Source of the DNA: Curvibacter cyanobacteriorum
GTDB lineage: Bacteria > Pseudomonadota > Gammaproteobacteria > Burkholderiales > Burkholderiaceae_C
Direction of reading: 5' to 3'
Assembly: GCF_028649475.1 (NCBI RefSeq)
Contig: NZ_JAQSIP010000003.1
Location: 1 to 64,000, forward strand
DNA length: 64,000 bases
Part shown: in pieces, positions 44,930-53,305 of the stretch
Numbering within the stretch: position 1 is the stretch's first letter
Layout of the letters: the number at the start of each line of letters is the position of its first letter
The notes under the pieces: model-generated
What the model saw: only the letters and a program-made list of their open reading frames with translations
What the model was told of the DNA's origin: nothing
Databases searched by the model: none
Translations under genes and position numbers: made by a program

Positions 44930-45949
44930 TTACTTCTGGCCGCGCAGCTTGGCCAACTCGGCCTGCGTGTCGCGCCACAGGTCCATGCCCACCTGGGTGG
45001 CGATGCTGGCGTTGACCTTGGTCAACTTGTCGCGCATGCGGGCCGATTCAGCGGGAGACAGCTCGTTGATCTGCATGCCCTTGGCCTTCAGGTCGGCGAG
45101 CGCGCGACCGGCTTCTTCGCGGGTGTCCTTGCGCTCGAAGTCGCGGCTCAGGCGGGCGGCGTCTTGCAGCACCTTCTTCTCGGCGGCACTCAGGCCGTCC
45201 CACCACTTCTTGCTGACCAGCAGCACCCAGGGGCTGTAGACGTGGTTGGTCACGCTCAGGTACTTTTGCACCTCGTAGAACTTGCTCGACAAGATGGTGT
45301 TGTACGGGTTCTCCTGACCGTCCACGGTGTTGGTTTCCATGGCGCTGAACAGCTCCGAGAAGGGCAGGGGCACGGCGTTGGCGCCCAGGGTCTTGAAGCT
45401 CTCCAGGAACACGTTGTTCTGCATCACCCGCAGCTTGATGCCGTTCAGGTCTTCCAGCTTGCCCACGGGGCGCTTGCTGTTGGTCAGGTTGCGGAAGCCG
45501 TTTTCCCAGTAGACCAAGCCCACCAGGCCCTTCTCTTGCAGCTTGTCCAGCACCTTCTGGCCGACCGGGCCGTCCAGCACGGCATCTGCTTCACGCGTGT
45601 TGTTGAACAGGAAAGGGGTGTCCCACAGGGCCATTTCGGCGGTGATGCCGACCAGGGTGGCGGTCGAGCCGACCATCATTTCCTGGGCGCCACCAATCAA
45701 GGCTTGCTGCATCTGGGTGTCCGGGCCCAGCGCGGCGGCGCCGATGGCGCGCACCTTCATCTTGCCGCCCGAGGCCTTTTCGACCGCTTCGGCAAACACC
45801 TTGGCCGCGCGGCCCTGGTTGCTCTGTTCGTTGAGGCCGTAGCCGAAACGGATCAGGCGGGGCTTGAAGTCTTGGGCGAAGGCAGCGCCCGTGCTGGCCA
45901 GGGCGGCGACGGTGAGGGCGGCCATCAGGCTGCGGCGAAACAGTTTCAT
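44930..45949 (-). CDS. TRAP transporter solute-binding subunit (DctP family)
   Basis: 339 residues from the ATG at 45949. Signal peptide (MAALTVAALASTGAAFAQ) then the DctP-type fold: RFGYGLNEQSNQGRAAKVFAEAVEKASGGKMKVR, NTREADAVLDGPVGQKVLDKL, LRVMQNNVFLESFKTLGANAVPLPFSELFSAMETNTVDGQENPYNTI. The conserved arginine that binds the carboxylate of most TRAP substrates lies in LRVMQ. Together with a gluconokinase it probably binds a sugar acid. Third transporter gene of the operon. Confidence 0.9.
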   Translation of the reverse strand: MKLFRRSLMAALTVAALASTGAAFAQDFKPRLIRFGYGLNEQSNQGRAAKVFAEAVEKASGGKMKVRAIGAAALGPDTQMQQALIGGAQEMMVGSTATLVGITAEMALWDTPFLFNNTREADAVLDGPVGQKVLDKLQEKGLVGLVYWENGFRNLTNSKRPVGKLEDLNGIKLRVMQNNVFLESFKTLGANAVPLPFSELFSAMETNTVDGQENPYNTILSSKFYEVQKYLSVTNHVYSPWVLLVSKKWWDGLSAAEKKVLQDAARLSRDFERKDTREEAGRALADLKAKGMQINELSPAESARMRDKLTKVNASIATQVGMDLWRDTQAELAKLRGQK

Positions 45950-45996
45950 GGAAGTCTCCAGTGGGTCAAAAGTCAACAGGGATGGGTCGGGTTCGC

Positions 45997-47289
45997 TCAG
46001 CGCAGCCACACGACGGGGGCGGTGACCAGCTGCGGGAAGATGACGAACAGGATCAGGATCAGCACATAGGTGAGCAGGAAGGGGTTCACACCCTTGATCA
46101 CGCTGTGCATCGAAATGCGGCCCACACCGGCCACCACGTTGAGCACGGTGCCCACGGGCGGGGTGATCAGACCGATGGCGCCGTTGAGCACGAACATCAG
46201 GCCGAAGTACACCGGGTCGATGCCGGCCTTCACCGCGATGGGCAGCATCACCGGCGCGAAGATCAGGATGGTGGGGGTCAGGTCCAGGGCGGTGCCGATC
46301 AGCACCAGCACGATCATCATCACCGCCATCAGCAGGCGCGGGCTTTCCACCAGCGGGCCGAGCCAGCCGGTCAGCACGTTGGGCAGGTCGGCCAGGGTGA
46401 TCATGTAGCTGGCGACTTGGGCCCCCGCGCACAGGAACATCACGATGGCCGTGGTTTTGGCGGCCCGCACCAACACGCCATGCAGTTCGCTGACCTTCAT
46501 TTCGCGGTGCACAAACAGGGCCACCACGAGTGCGTAGAAGGCGGCGACCACGGCGGCTTCGGTGGGCGTGAACAGGCCCGACTTCATGCCGCCAATGATG
46601 ATGACCGGCATCAACAGGGCCCAGAAGGCCTTGGCCGTGGCGCGCAGCCGCTGGCCCATCGGCAGGGGCTCACCCTGCGGCAGTTGGAGGTCGCGCAGCA
46701 CCCAGCGCCAGGCGAAGATCAGGCCCGCGCCCATCACCAGGCCCGGCACGATGCCTGACACAAACAACGCGGAGATCGAGGTGTTGGTGGTCACGCCATA
46801 GATCACGAAGGGCATCGAGGGCGGGATGATCGGCGCGATGATGCCGCCTGAGGCGATCAGCCCCGCCGAGGTGTTCATGGGGTAGCCCTGCTGGCGCATC
46901 ATGGGCAGCAGAATGGTGGCCAGGGCGGCGGTGTCGGCCAGGGCCGAACCGCTCATGCTGGCCATCAGCACCGCGGCACCGATGGCCACGTAACCCAGGC
47001 CGCCGCGGATGTGACCAACCCAGGCCTGCGCCATGTCGATGATGCGGCGGCTGATGCCGCCCGAGTTCATCAGTTCACCGGCCAGGATGAAGAAGGGCAC
47101 AGCCAGCAGCGGAAAGCTGTCCACCCCGGCGACCAGGTTCTGGGCCAGCAGCTGGGTGTCCCAGAAATCGAGCACATAGGCCATGCCGGCGCCGGTCAGC
47201 ACCAGGGCCAGGCCCATGTTCATGCCGCTGCCCATCAGCACCAGCATGCCCAGAGAGAAAACAAGAAAGGCAAGACCTTCGGGACTCAT
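45997..47289 (-). CDS. TRAP transporter large permease (DctM family)
   Basis: 430 residues with about twelve hydrophobic segments. Signatures include GGISRRIIDMAQAWVGHIRGGLGYVAI, SGSALADTAALATILLPMM and GIIAPIIPPSMPFVIYG, all DctM-type. It carries substrate with sodium coupling in complex with the small subunit. Four bases separate it from the upstream small-permease gene. Confidence 0.93.
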   Translation of the reverse strand: MSPEGLAFLVFSLGMLVLMGSGMNMGLALVLTGAGMAYVLDFWDTQLLAQNLVAGVDSFPLLAVPFFILAGELMNSGGISRRIIDMAQAWVGHIRGGLGYVAIGAAVLMASMSGSALADTAALATILLPMMRQQGYPMNTSAGLIASGGIIAPIIPPSMPFVIYGVTTNTSISALFVSGIVPGLVMGAGLIFAWRWVLRDLQLPQGEPLPMGQRLRATAKAFWALLMPVIIIGGMKSGLFTPTEAAVVAAFYALVVALFVHREMKVSELHGVLVRAAKTTAIVMFLCAGAQVASYMITLADLPNVLTGWLGPLVESPRLLMAVMMIVLVLIGTALDLTPTILIFAPVMLPIAVKAGIDPVYFGLMFVLNGAIGLITPPVGTVLNVVAGVGRISMHSVIKGVNPFLLTYVLILILFVIFPQLVTAPVVWLR

Positions 47290-47293
47290 GGGG

Positions 47294-47803
47294 TCACTCC
47301 ACTTCAGCGCCGTGACCCAGGTCCAGCGGTTTGCGTTGAATCAGCTCGATCGCGGCCATTACGGCGATGGCGGCCGAGCACAGAAAAGCGGGCAGGGGCA
47401 GCAGGGCCGTGGGGTAGCCCAGCACCACCGAGTGGCTGTCCAGCCCCACCACCACCTGTTGCCAGGCGCCCCAGGCCAACATGGCGCAGGCGCTGATGAC
47501 CAGCAGCCGGATCAGCGCGCTCAGCAGGCCAAACAGCAGCGGCTGGCCGCGCAGCAGGCCCGCCAGGCTGGTGAAGGCCATGTGCTCGCCCAGCGGGTAG
47601 GACGCGGCCGCGCCGATGAACACCATCCAGACGAACAGCAGGCGCGACAGCTCTTCGCTGGCGGCCACGCCACTGCCAAAGCCGTAGCGCAAGACCACGT
47701 TGATGAAGACGGAAACCGCCATCACGGCCAGGCACAGGGCCATCAGCGTGTGGGCCAGGCGGGTGATGCGGTTGGGTTGGGCGTCCGCAGCGTCGGTGCT
47801 CAT
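47294..47803 (-). CDS. TRAP transporter small permease (DctQ family)
   Basis: 169 residues from the ATG at 47803. Four membrane helices with the DctQ signature VFINVVLRYGFGSGVAASEELSRLLFVWMVFIGAA and LGEHMAFTSL. Its start overlaps the gluconokinase stop by four bases, so translation is coupled. Pairs with the large permease. Confidence 0.9.
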   Translation of the reverse strand: MSTDAADAQPNRITRLAHTLMALCLAVMAVSVFINVVLRYGFGSGVAASEELSRLLFVWMVFIGAAASYPLGEHMAFTSLAGLLRGQPLLFGLLSALIRLLVISACAMLAWGAWQQVVVGLDSHSVVLGYPTALLPLPAFLCSAAIAVMAAIELIQRKPLDLGHGAEVE

Positions 47804-48330
47804 GCGTTCTCCGGGTTCAGGTTGGGGGTGTCGGGGGCGCCTTGGCGCAGCCAGGCCGAGGCTTGGTCGCACAGCTCGTTCAGGGGGCGCAGGGCATCCA
47901 CGCGCAGCACGCCGGCTTCGCCGACCGGCGACTCCAGCGTGGCGAACTGGCTGTCCACCAGGCTGCTCGAGAAAAAGTGGCTGGCACGCGACGCCACACG
48001 TTCGCCTGCGGCCTGACGCCCGATCTCAAGGAACACAAAGCGCAGGTCCGGACGGGCCTGGCGCAGCAGGTCGCGGTAGCTCTTTTTGAGCGCCGAGCAG
48101 GTCAGCACCACGCCTTGCGGGTGGGCTTGCAGTTGCTGGCCCAGCACCTGCAGCCAGCCTTGGCGGTCGGCGTCGGTGAGGGCAATGCCTTGCTGCATCT
48201 TGTCGCGGCTGGCTTGGCTGTGGTGGTCATCACCTTCGATCAAGGGCATTTGTTCGGCCTGGGCCAGGGCGGCCCCCAGGCTGGACTTGCCGCAACCGGC
48301 CACGCCCATGACAACAACAGGAGGTTTCAT
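47800..48330 (-). CDS. gntK: Gluconokinase
   Basis: 176 residues from the ATG at 48330. P-loop GVAGCGKSS near residue 9, then LIEGDDHHSQASRDKMQQGIALTDADRQGWLQVL and TCSALKKSYRDLLRQ, the full GntK/IdnK pattern; the C-terminus has HFFSSSLVDSQFATLE. Phosphorylates gluconate to 6-phosphogluconate for the Entner-Doudoroff route. First gene of the operon, with a LacI-type operator four bases from its start codon. Confidence 0.92.
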   Translation of the reverse strand: MKPPVVVMGVAGCGKSSLGAALAQAEQMPLIEGDDHHSQASRDKMQQGIALTDADRQGWLQVLGQQLQAHPQGVVLTCSALKKSYRDLLRQARPDLRFVFLEIGRQAAGERVASRASHFFSSSLVDSQFATLESPVGEAGVLRVDALRPLNELCDQASAWLRQGAPDTPNLNPENA

Positions 48331-48334
48331 TTTT

Positions 48335-48348
48335 GGATAGCGCTGTCC
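48335..48348. promoter_or_regulatory. LacI-family operator 1 (in front of gluconokinase)
   Basis: ggatagcgctgtcc, a 14-bp palindrome with one changed base, five bases upstream of the gluconokinase ATG. The same word, perfect, occurs at 48443-48456. The central CG/GC step fits LacI-family minor-groove insertion. Confidence 0.8.
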
Positions 48349-48442
48349 CATTGGGGAGAAAAAAAAGGACCAGGCAGCAAAGCCGTGCAGCGTGTCATTT
48401 TCGGTATGATCGAACGCGCACCCTCTGACGCAGGTCAAGTTT

Positions 48443-48456
48443 GGATAGCGCTATCC
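48443..48456. promoter_or_regulatory. LacI-family operator 2 (in front of the regulator gene)
   Basis: ggatagcgctatcc, a perfect 14-bp palindrome, upstream of the LacI-type regulator gene. Centre-to-centre distance to operator 1 is 108 bp, close to a whole number of helical turns, so looping is possible. It should allow autoregulation as well as control of the divergent operon. Confidence 0.85.
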
Positions 48457-48501
48457 TATCCAGATTGCTGCTCGCTTTACTACGTATAAACCCTAGGATT
48501 C

Positions 48502-49527
48502 ATGCCCCGATCGCCCGCCCATCAGCGCGCCACTGGCCGTGTCACCCTGGCCGATGTGGCCCTGGCGGCCGGGGTCAGCCCGATCACGGTGTCCCGTGCG
48601 CTGCGCGGCGAGCGCGCGGTCGATCCGCTGCTGGTGGAGCGTGTGCAGGCGGCGGCGCAGAAGCTCGGCTACGTGCCCGACCCCGCGGCACGGGCGCTGG
48701 CGTCCAAGCGCAGCACCCATGTCGCGGTGCTGATCCCCATGCTGTCCAACGAGCTGTTCGTGGGGTTGCTGGAGGCGGCCCAGACCCGCTTGCGTGGCGC
48801 GGGCTACCAGACCCTGATCGGCATCACCCACTACGACCCGAGTGAAGAAGAGCAGTTGCTGCGCGAGCAACTCATGCACCGGCCCGCCGGCCTGCTGGTC
48901 ACGGGTTTTGACCGCACGGAGGCCACCCGGCGGCTGATGGCGCAAAGCGGCGTGCCCTGTGTGCACATGATGGAGAACAGCGACGACCCGGCGGTCTACA
49001 GCGTTGGGTTCTCGCAGACCGAAGCCGCCGTCACCATGACCCAGCACCTGCTGGCGCAAGGCTACCGGCGCATTGCGTTCGCAGCGGCACAGCTGGACCC
49101 CCGCACCTTGCAGCGGCAGCAAGGCTGGCGCCAGGCGCTGCAGGCGCAAGGGCTGTACGACCCTGCGCTCGAATGGATGAATCCGGCGCCCTCGTCGATG
49201 GCCCTGGGGGGGCGCTTGTTCCAGCAGATCATGGGGCAGGCCCCGGCGGTGGACGCCATTTTTTTCTGCAACGACGACTTGGCCCAGGGCGCCTTGCTGG
49301 CGGCCAACCGGATGCAGGTGGCCGTGCCGCAGCGGGTGGCGATTGCGGGGTTCAACGACCTCACGGGCAGCGACCTGATGCTGCCCTCGCTGAGCACCGT
49401 GCACACGCCCTTGGCCCGCATTGGCGAAGAAGCCGCGGGCCTGCTGCTCAAGCTGATGCGGGGCGAGCCCGTGACCCAGCATTGCATCGCGCTCGACTAC
49501 CAGTTGGTGGTGCGCAAGAGCACCTGA
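48502..49527 (+). CDS. LacI-family transcriptional repressor, GntR-like
   Basis: 341 residues. The helix-turn-helix is TLADVALAAGVSPITVSRALRG with hinge helix PDPAARALASKRS, followed by a periplasmic-binding-type sensor domain (VLIPMLSNELFVGLLEAAQTRLRG..., IAGFNDLTGSDLMLPSLSTVHTPLARIGEEAAGLLLK). Divergent from gluconokinase and TRAP genes, so it probably responds to gluconate or 6-phosphogluconate and represses both directions through the two operators. Confidence 0.92.
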   Translation: MPRSPAHQRATGRVTLADVALAAGVSPITVSRALRGERAVDPLLVERVQAAAQKLGYVPDPAARALASKRSTHVAVLIPMLSNELFVGLLEAAQTRLRGAGYQTLIGITHYDPSEEEQLLREQLMHRPAGLLVTGFDRTEATRRLMAQSGVPCVHMMENSDDPAVYSVGFSQTEAAVTMTQHLLAQGYRRIAFAAAQLDPRTLQRQQGWRQALQAQGLYDPALEWMNPAPSSMALGGRLFQQIMGQAPAVDAIFFCNDDLAQGALLAANRMQVAVPQRVAIAGFNDLTGSDLMLPSLSTVHTPLARIGEEAAGLLLKLMRGEPVTQHCIALDYQLVVRKST

Positions 49528-49571
49528 AGACGGGCCCCGGGCGGGGCGGCGGTGGTGGTGGTGCTGTGCGG

Positions 49572-50111
49572 TCAGCGTGGCTTCAGCGCGGCCGGGGCCG
49601 GGCCGAGGCGGCTGGGGCCGGCGCCGGCTTCCATGGCATGGCGCAGTTCGGTGCAGCAGCCCAGCGCAAACAAGGCCTCCGCCACCACGAACATCGGGCC
49701 CACCAGCAGGCCAACCAGGTCGTCGACGAACGCGGGTTTGCGCCCCTCGAAATAGTGGCCCACGAACTGGATCACCCAGCCCAGGCTGAACAGGCCCAGG
49801 CCCCAGCCCAACCAGGCTGCCGTGCTGCTGCCGGCTTCCAGGGCGTGGGCCAGGGCCATCAACAGGCCCACCGCGGCACTGACCGCCCATTCCACCAGTC
49901 CGTGACCTCGGCTCAGGTACCAGGCGGTGCTCGCGGCCCAGGCCAGCCACGCCGCGCTCAGCGGCAGGCCCGCGACGTCGAGCGAGGCGCGGGCCAGCAG
50001 CACCCCGAGGGCCAGCACGATCATCGGCACACCCACCAGGTGGGTGGCAATGTTGCGTCGGTCGCGGTGGTAGTGGGCGTACTGGGTGAGCAATTCGGTG
50101 CTGTTGCGCAT
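49572..50111 (-). CDS. Mpo1-like (DUF962) membrane protein
   Basis: 179 residues from the ATG at 50111 with AGGAG upstream. The DUF962/Mpo1 plan: RDRRNIATHLVGVPMIVLA, four to five membrane helices, and VIQFVGHYFEGRKPAFVDDLVGLLVGP with conserved His residues that in yeast Mpo1 bind iron. Mpo1 oxidises 2-hydroxy fatty acids; bacterial members are mostly unstudied. The C-terminal 25 residues are variable. Adjacent to regulators rather than to metabolic partners. Confidence 0.85.
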   Translation of the reverse strand: MRNSTELLTQYAHYHRDRRNIATHLVGVPMIVLALGVLLARASLDVAGLPLSAAWLAWAASTAWYLSRGHGLVEWAVSAAVGLLMALAHALEAGSSTAAWLGWGLGLFSLGWVIQFVGHYFEGRKPAFVDDLVGLLVGPMFVVAEALFALGCCTELRHAMEAGAGPSRLGPAPAALKPR

Positions 50112-50260
50112 GGGGGTCTCCTGTGGGTGGACGGCACGGCACCGCAGTGCAGGGCCTGCGACGCTCGTGCGCTTCATGCTAAGGAGCGGCGCGGCAGGCG
50201 ACTGTCAAAACCGATACATTTAGAGCCCCGTGCCCCTGCTGGCCCCGGCCCCTAGTCGCG

Positions 50261-51004
50261 ATGAAACCCCTTCCCAGCACCCCCGTCGAATGGTTGCCCG
50301 CCCTGAGCAGCGACACCTGGTTCGCCCAGTGCCCGAGCGATTTTCAGCAGGCCTTGCTGAGCCGGGCTCAGCTGTGGTCGCTCGATGACGGCGAGGCCTT
50401 GTACCAGCGCGGCGGTCGCGTGTCGGACCTGTGCTGCGTGACCGCGGGTGCCCTGCGTGTCGGGGCCTGGGGCGAGGACGGCAGCGCGTCCTTGCTGGCC
50501 TACCTCGAGCCCTACCAGTGGCTGGGCGAGATCTCCCTGCTGGACGAGCGCCCGCGCAGCCACGACGTGGTGGCCGATGGTCCGACCACGGTGTTGCGGG
50601 TGCCGGAGGCCGCGCTGCAAGCGTGGCTGGCCGAACACCCGGTGCACTGGCGCAACCTCGCGCAACTGGCCTGCGCCAAGCTGCGCATGGTCTTCATGGC
50701 CCTGGAGGACATTGCGCGTTTGCCGCTCGAACAACGCCTGGCCAAACGCTTGTGGCTGGTGGCCCACGGTTATGGCGCGCGCAGCGGACCGCCGCGTCGC
50801 CTGGTGCGTCTGCCACAGGAACAACTCGCCCTGATGCTCGGTGTCAGCCGCCAAAGTGCCAGCAAGGCCTTGCACGCGCTGGAGCTGCAAGGCTGGATCC
50901 GCCTGCGCTACGGCACCATCGAGCTGCTCGACCTGGAGGCCCTGCTGCGCACCTCGGAGGGCGAGCGCGGGGGCGCAGGGCCAGCCGGCGGCCTGCAGCC
51001 CTGA
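50261..51004 (+). CDS. Crp/Fnr family transcriptional regulator
   Basis: 247 residues. A cyclic-nucleotide-binding-type beta-roll (about 25-125: ALYQRGGRVSDLCCVTAGALRVG, YLEPYQWLGEISLLDERPRSHDVVADGPTTVLRVP), a dimerisation helix, and a winged helix-turn-helix RLPQEQLALMLGVSRQSASKALHALELQGWIRLRYGTIELLD. No cysteine cluster for an iron-sulfur centre is present, so it is not an Fnr-type oxygen sensor. Targets unknown. Confidence 0.88.
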   Translation: MKPLPSTPVEWLPALSSDTWFAQCPSDFQQALLSRAQLWSLDDGEALYQRGGRVSDLCCVTAGALRVGAWGEDGSASLLAYLEPYQWLGEISLLDERPRSHDVVADGPTTVLRVPEAALQAWLAEHPVHWRNLAQLACAKLRMVFMALEDIARLPLEQRLAKRLWLVAHGYGARSGPPRRLVRLPQEQLALMLGVSRQSASKALHALELQGWIRLRYGTIELLDLEALLRTSEGERGGAGPAGGLQP

Positions 51005-51019
51005 GCCCGGCGCCGTGCC

Positions 51020-51532
51020 TCAGAGCGGGGCAGAAGGTGCGGCAGTCGGTGTGGCAGAGGGCGAGGCCGTAGGCGGGGCTGCGTCCAGGTTGCTGCGCAA
51101 GCGCTTGAGCAGGCCCAGCAGTTGGCCCAGCTCATCGGGGCTCAGGCCTTGCAGGCTCAGGGCCAGCACTTCGCGTCGGGCCTTCTGCAGCGACTGGTGC
51201 AAGGCCAGTCCACTGGGCGAGGGGTGCAGGCACTGGCTGCGCCGGTCGTGCGGGGAGGGCTCGGCCACCAGGTAACCGCCGCTCAGCAGCGACTTCATCA
51301 AGCGCGCGATCTGGGCCTTGTCGCGCCCGCTGTGTTGCACCAGGTCGCTTTGGGTCGCGCCCGGGTGGCGCACAAAGAACTGCAGCGCCCGCATCTCCAT
51401 GGGCGCCAGGGCCAGCGGCTGTTCGCCCAGGCCATGGCGCAGCCGACCCTTGAGTCCGAACACCAGGGCTTGCAGGCTCTCCAGCACGTCATCTTCCAGG
51501 ACGCCCGTGGGGTCTTGTTTTTTTGTTGACAT
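51020..51532 (-). CDS. MarR-family transcriptional regulator
   Basis: 170 residues from the ATG at 51532, with upstream TTG at 51538. The winged helix is MRALQFFVRHPGATQSDLVQHSGRDKAQIARLMKSLLSGGYLVAEPSPHDRRSQCLHPSPSG. Its start codon lies inside a palindrome that also covers the -35 of the divergent siderophore-interacting protein gene, so it should repress both itself and that gene. Confidence 0.9.
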   Translation of the reverse strand: MSTKKQDPTGVLEDDVLESLQALVFGLKGRLRHGLGEQPLALAPMEMRALQFFVRHPGATQSDLVQHSGRDKAQIARLMKSLLSGGYLVAEPSPHDRRSQCLHPSPSGLALHQSLQKARREVLALSLQGLSPDELGQLLGLLKRLRSNLDAAPPTASPSATPTAAPSAPL

Positions 51533-51539
51533 TATCAAC
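51525..51539. promoter_or_regulatory. MarR-type operator 1
   Basis: gttgacattatcaac, a near-perfect 15-bp inverted repeat. It overlaps the marR start codon and the -35 of the divergent promoter. Almost identical to the second site at 51557-51571; centres are 32 bp apart, about three helical turns. Confidence 0.82.
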
Positions 51540-51554
51540 TTGTGGTCCTACTAT
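51526..51554 (+). promoter_or_regulatory. Promoter of the siderophore-interacting protein gene
   Basis: -35 ttgaca (51526-51531), 17-bp spacer, -10 tactat (51549-51554). A near-consensus sigma-70 promoter, bracketed by two MarR-type palindromes. Confidence 0.75.
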
Positions 51555-51556
51555 TT

Positions 51557-51571
51557 GTTGATCATATCAAC
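51557..51571. promoter_or_regulatory. MarR-type operator 2
   Basis: gttgatcatatcaac, a near-perfect 15-bp inverted repeat just downstream of the -10, covering the likely transcription start. Bound repressor here would block initiation. Confidence 0.82.
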
Positions 51572-51587
51572 CAATCAAGGGTTTGCC

Positions 51588-52421
51588 ATGTCGGCTGTTG
51601 CCAATGCCTCCGTTCCGTCCCAGCTGCTGCCGCAGCGTGTTCGCCATGCCACCGCCGTGCGCCGCCTGCGCGTGCTGCGCAGTGGTCGCCCCAGCCCCGG
51701 GGTGGTCAGCCTGACCCTGGGTGGCGAGGCCCTGCAGGGCTTTGTCTCTGCCGCCTTTGATGACCACGTCAAGCTGATGCTGCCGCCACAGCCCGGTGCA
51801 CCGCTGTACCTGCCCGAGCTGCGCGACGGTCGCCCGCTCTGGCCCGAGGGGGTGTCGCCCGAGCAGCGGCCCGTGATGCGTGACTACACGCCGCGCCATT
51901 TCGACCCGTTGACGCTGGAGCTGGACCTGGAGTTCGCCGTCCATGGGGCGGGCCCGGCCGCCGAGTGGGCCTTGCGCGCCCGCCCTGGTGACGAAGTGGG
52001 CCTGGGTGGGCCCAAGGGCTCCTTCGTGGTGCCCGAGGGGCACGATGCCTACGTGTTGGTGGGGGACGACAGCGCCTTGCCCGCCATCGCGCGCCGCCTC
52101 GAGGAGCTGCCAGCCGAGGCCCATGCCACGGTCTGCATCGAGGTGGCACACCCCGAAGACCAGCGCGGCCTGAGCAGCCGCGCGCGGGTGGACCTGCGCT
52201 GGGTGGTGCGTGGTGATGCCGCCCCGGGGCAGGCGCTGCTGCAGGCGGTGCAGGGGCTGCCCCAGCCGTCTCGCCAGGCCTACCTGTGGGCAGCGGGCGA
52301 GGGCCGCACCATGGCGGCCGTGCGTGAACATTGGTTGGCCCAGGGCCACCCGCCGGCGCTGATGCGGGTGGCCGCTTACTGGAAGCAGGGCCTGCCGGGG
52401 CACCACGAAAACCTGGGTTGA
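51588..52421 (+). CDS. Siderophore-interacting protein (FAD-dependent ferric reductase type)
   Basis: 277 residues from the ATG at 51588; the longer frame crosses the operator region. An FAD-binding domain with DHVKLMLP, MRDYTPRHFDPLTLELDLEFAVHGAGPAAEWALRARPGDEVGLGGPKGSF (the RxYTxR flavin motif and GPxGS) is followed by a SIP C-terminal domain with VGDDSALPAI and LWAAGEGRTMAAVREHWLAQGH. It reduces Fe(III)-siderophore in the cytoplasm to release iron. Regulated here by a MarR protein rather than an evident Fur box. Confidence 0.92.
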   Translation: MSAVANASVPSQLLPQRVRHATAVRRLRVLRSGRPSPGVVSLTLGGEALQGFVSAAFDDHVKLMLPPQPGAPLYLPELRDGRPLWPEGVSPEQRPVMRDYTPRHFDPLTLELDLEFAVHGAGPAAEWALRARPGDEVGLGGPKGSFVVPEGHDAYVLVGDDSALPAIARRLEELPAEAHATVCIEVAHPEDQRGLSSRARVDLRWVVRGDAAPGQALLQAVQGLPQPSRQAYLWAAGEGRTMAAVREHWLAQGHPPALMRVAAYWKQGLPGHHENLG

Positions 52422-52550
52422 GCCCCGCTGGTGTCGGTAAAAGGCCTGAAAACAGCCAAAACCTAGGGTAAACCCTTGAGATTGGCTGACAATTTCCTCT
52501 ATTTCTCTCGGATATTCAAAAGGCTGTCACCTAAAGTACTGCAAAATAGC

Positions 52551-52562
52551 ACGACCGTTCGT
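52551..52562. promoter_or_regulatory. Possible TetR operator
   Basis: acgaccgttcgt, with acga/tcgt arms, 20 bp upstream of the TetR gene. Position suits autoregulation; the match is short, so confidence is low. Confidence 0.35.
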
Positions 52563-52581
52563 TTTATTTGCAAGACAGCCC

Positions 52582-53256
52582 ATGCCCGAAGCCTCATCGA
52601 CCGCCAAGACACCGCGTCCCGCGACCCGCGCACGCAGTGGCCGTGCGCTGCAAAAAGGCCAGCAAACCAAGGCCGCCATTGTGGAGGCCGCGCTGGGCCT
52701 GGCCACCCAGATCGGCCTGGAAGGCTTGTCCATTGGGGCACTGGCCGAGGTCACACAGATGAGCAAGTCGGGCGTGTTCGCCCACTTCGGCTCGCGTGAA
52801 GAGCTGCAAATCTCCGTCATCCGCGAGTACCACGTCCGTTTTGAGGACGAAGTCTTCTACCCCGCCATGGCCGCCCCCCGCGGCCTGCCGCGCCTGCGCG
52901 CCATGTTTGCCAACTGGATGAAGCGCACCTCGGTCGAAATCGACTCCGGCTGCCTCTACATCAGCGGTGCGGTCGAGTTTGACGACCGCCCGGGCCCCGT
53001 GCGCGACGCTTTGTGCAGCTCGGTCATGACCTGGCACGCCGCCATGAAGCGGGCGATTACGCTGGCCAAGCACGACGGTCAACTGAGCGCTGATGTGGAC
53101 GAAGACCAGATGCTGTTCGAGATCCACGGCCTGATTCTGGCCTTGCACTACGAGGCCCGCTTCCTCAAGAACCCGGGCTCGATTGCCCGGGCCAACCAAG
53201 GCTTCGACAACATCCTGGCCCGCTACGGCGTGCCGCCCCAGACCGCCGCGCGCTGA
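52582..53256 (+). CDS. TetR/AcrR family regulator of the fatty acid operon
   Basis: 224 residues. After a basic leader (residues 1-30) comes a TetR helix-turn-helix IVEAALGLATQIGLEGLSIGALAEVTQMSKSGVFAHFGSREELQ, followed by a helical ligand-binding domain. It is 50 bp from the acyl-CoA dehydrogenase gene on the same strand, so it probably represses the beta-oxidation genes and is relieved by an acyl-CoA. This is a context inference. Confidence 0.9.
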   Translation: MPEASSTAKTPRPATRARSGRALQKGQQTKAAIVEAALGLATQIGLEGLSIGALAEVTQMSKSGVFAHFGSREELQISVIREYHVRFEDEVFYPAMAAPRGLPRLRAMFANWMKRTSVEIDSGCLYISGAVEFDDRPGPVRDALCSSVMTWHAAMKRAITLAKHDGQLSADVDEDQMLFEIHGLILALHYEARFLKNPGSIARANQGFDNILARYGVPPQTAAR

Positions 53257-53305
53257 GCGCCCCCGATTTCCGTTTGACCCCTTCGATTTGATCAGGAGAC
53301 CCGCC

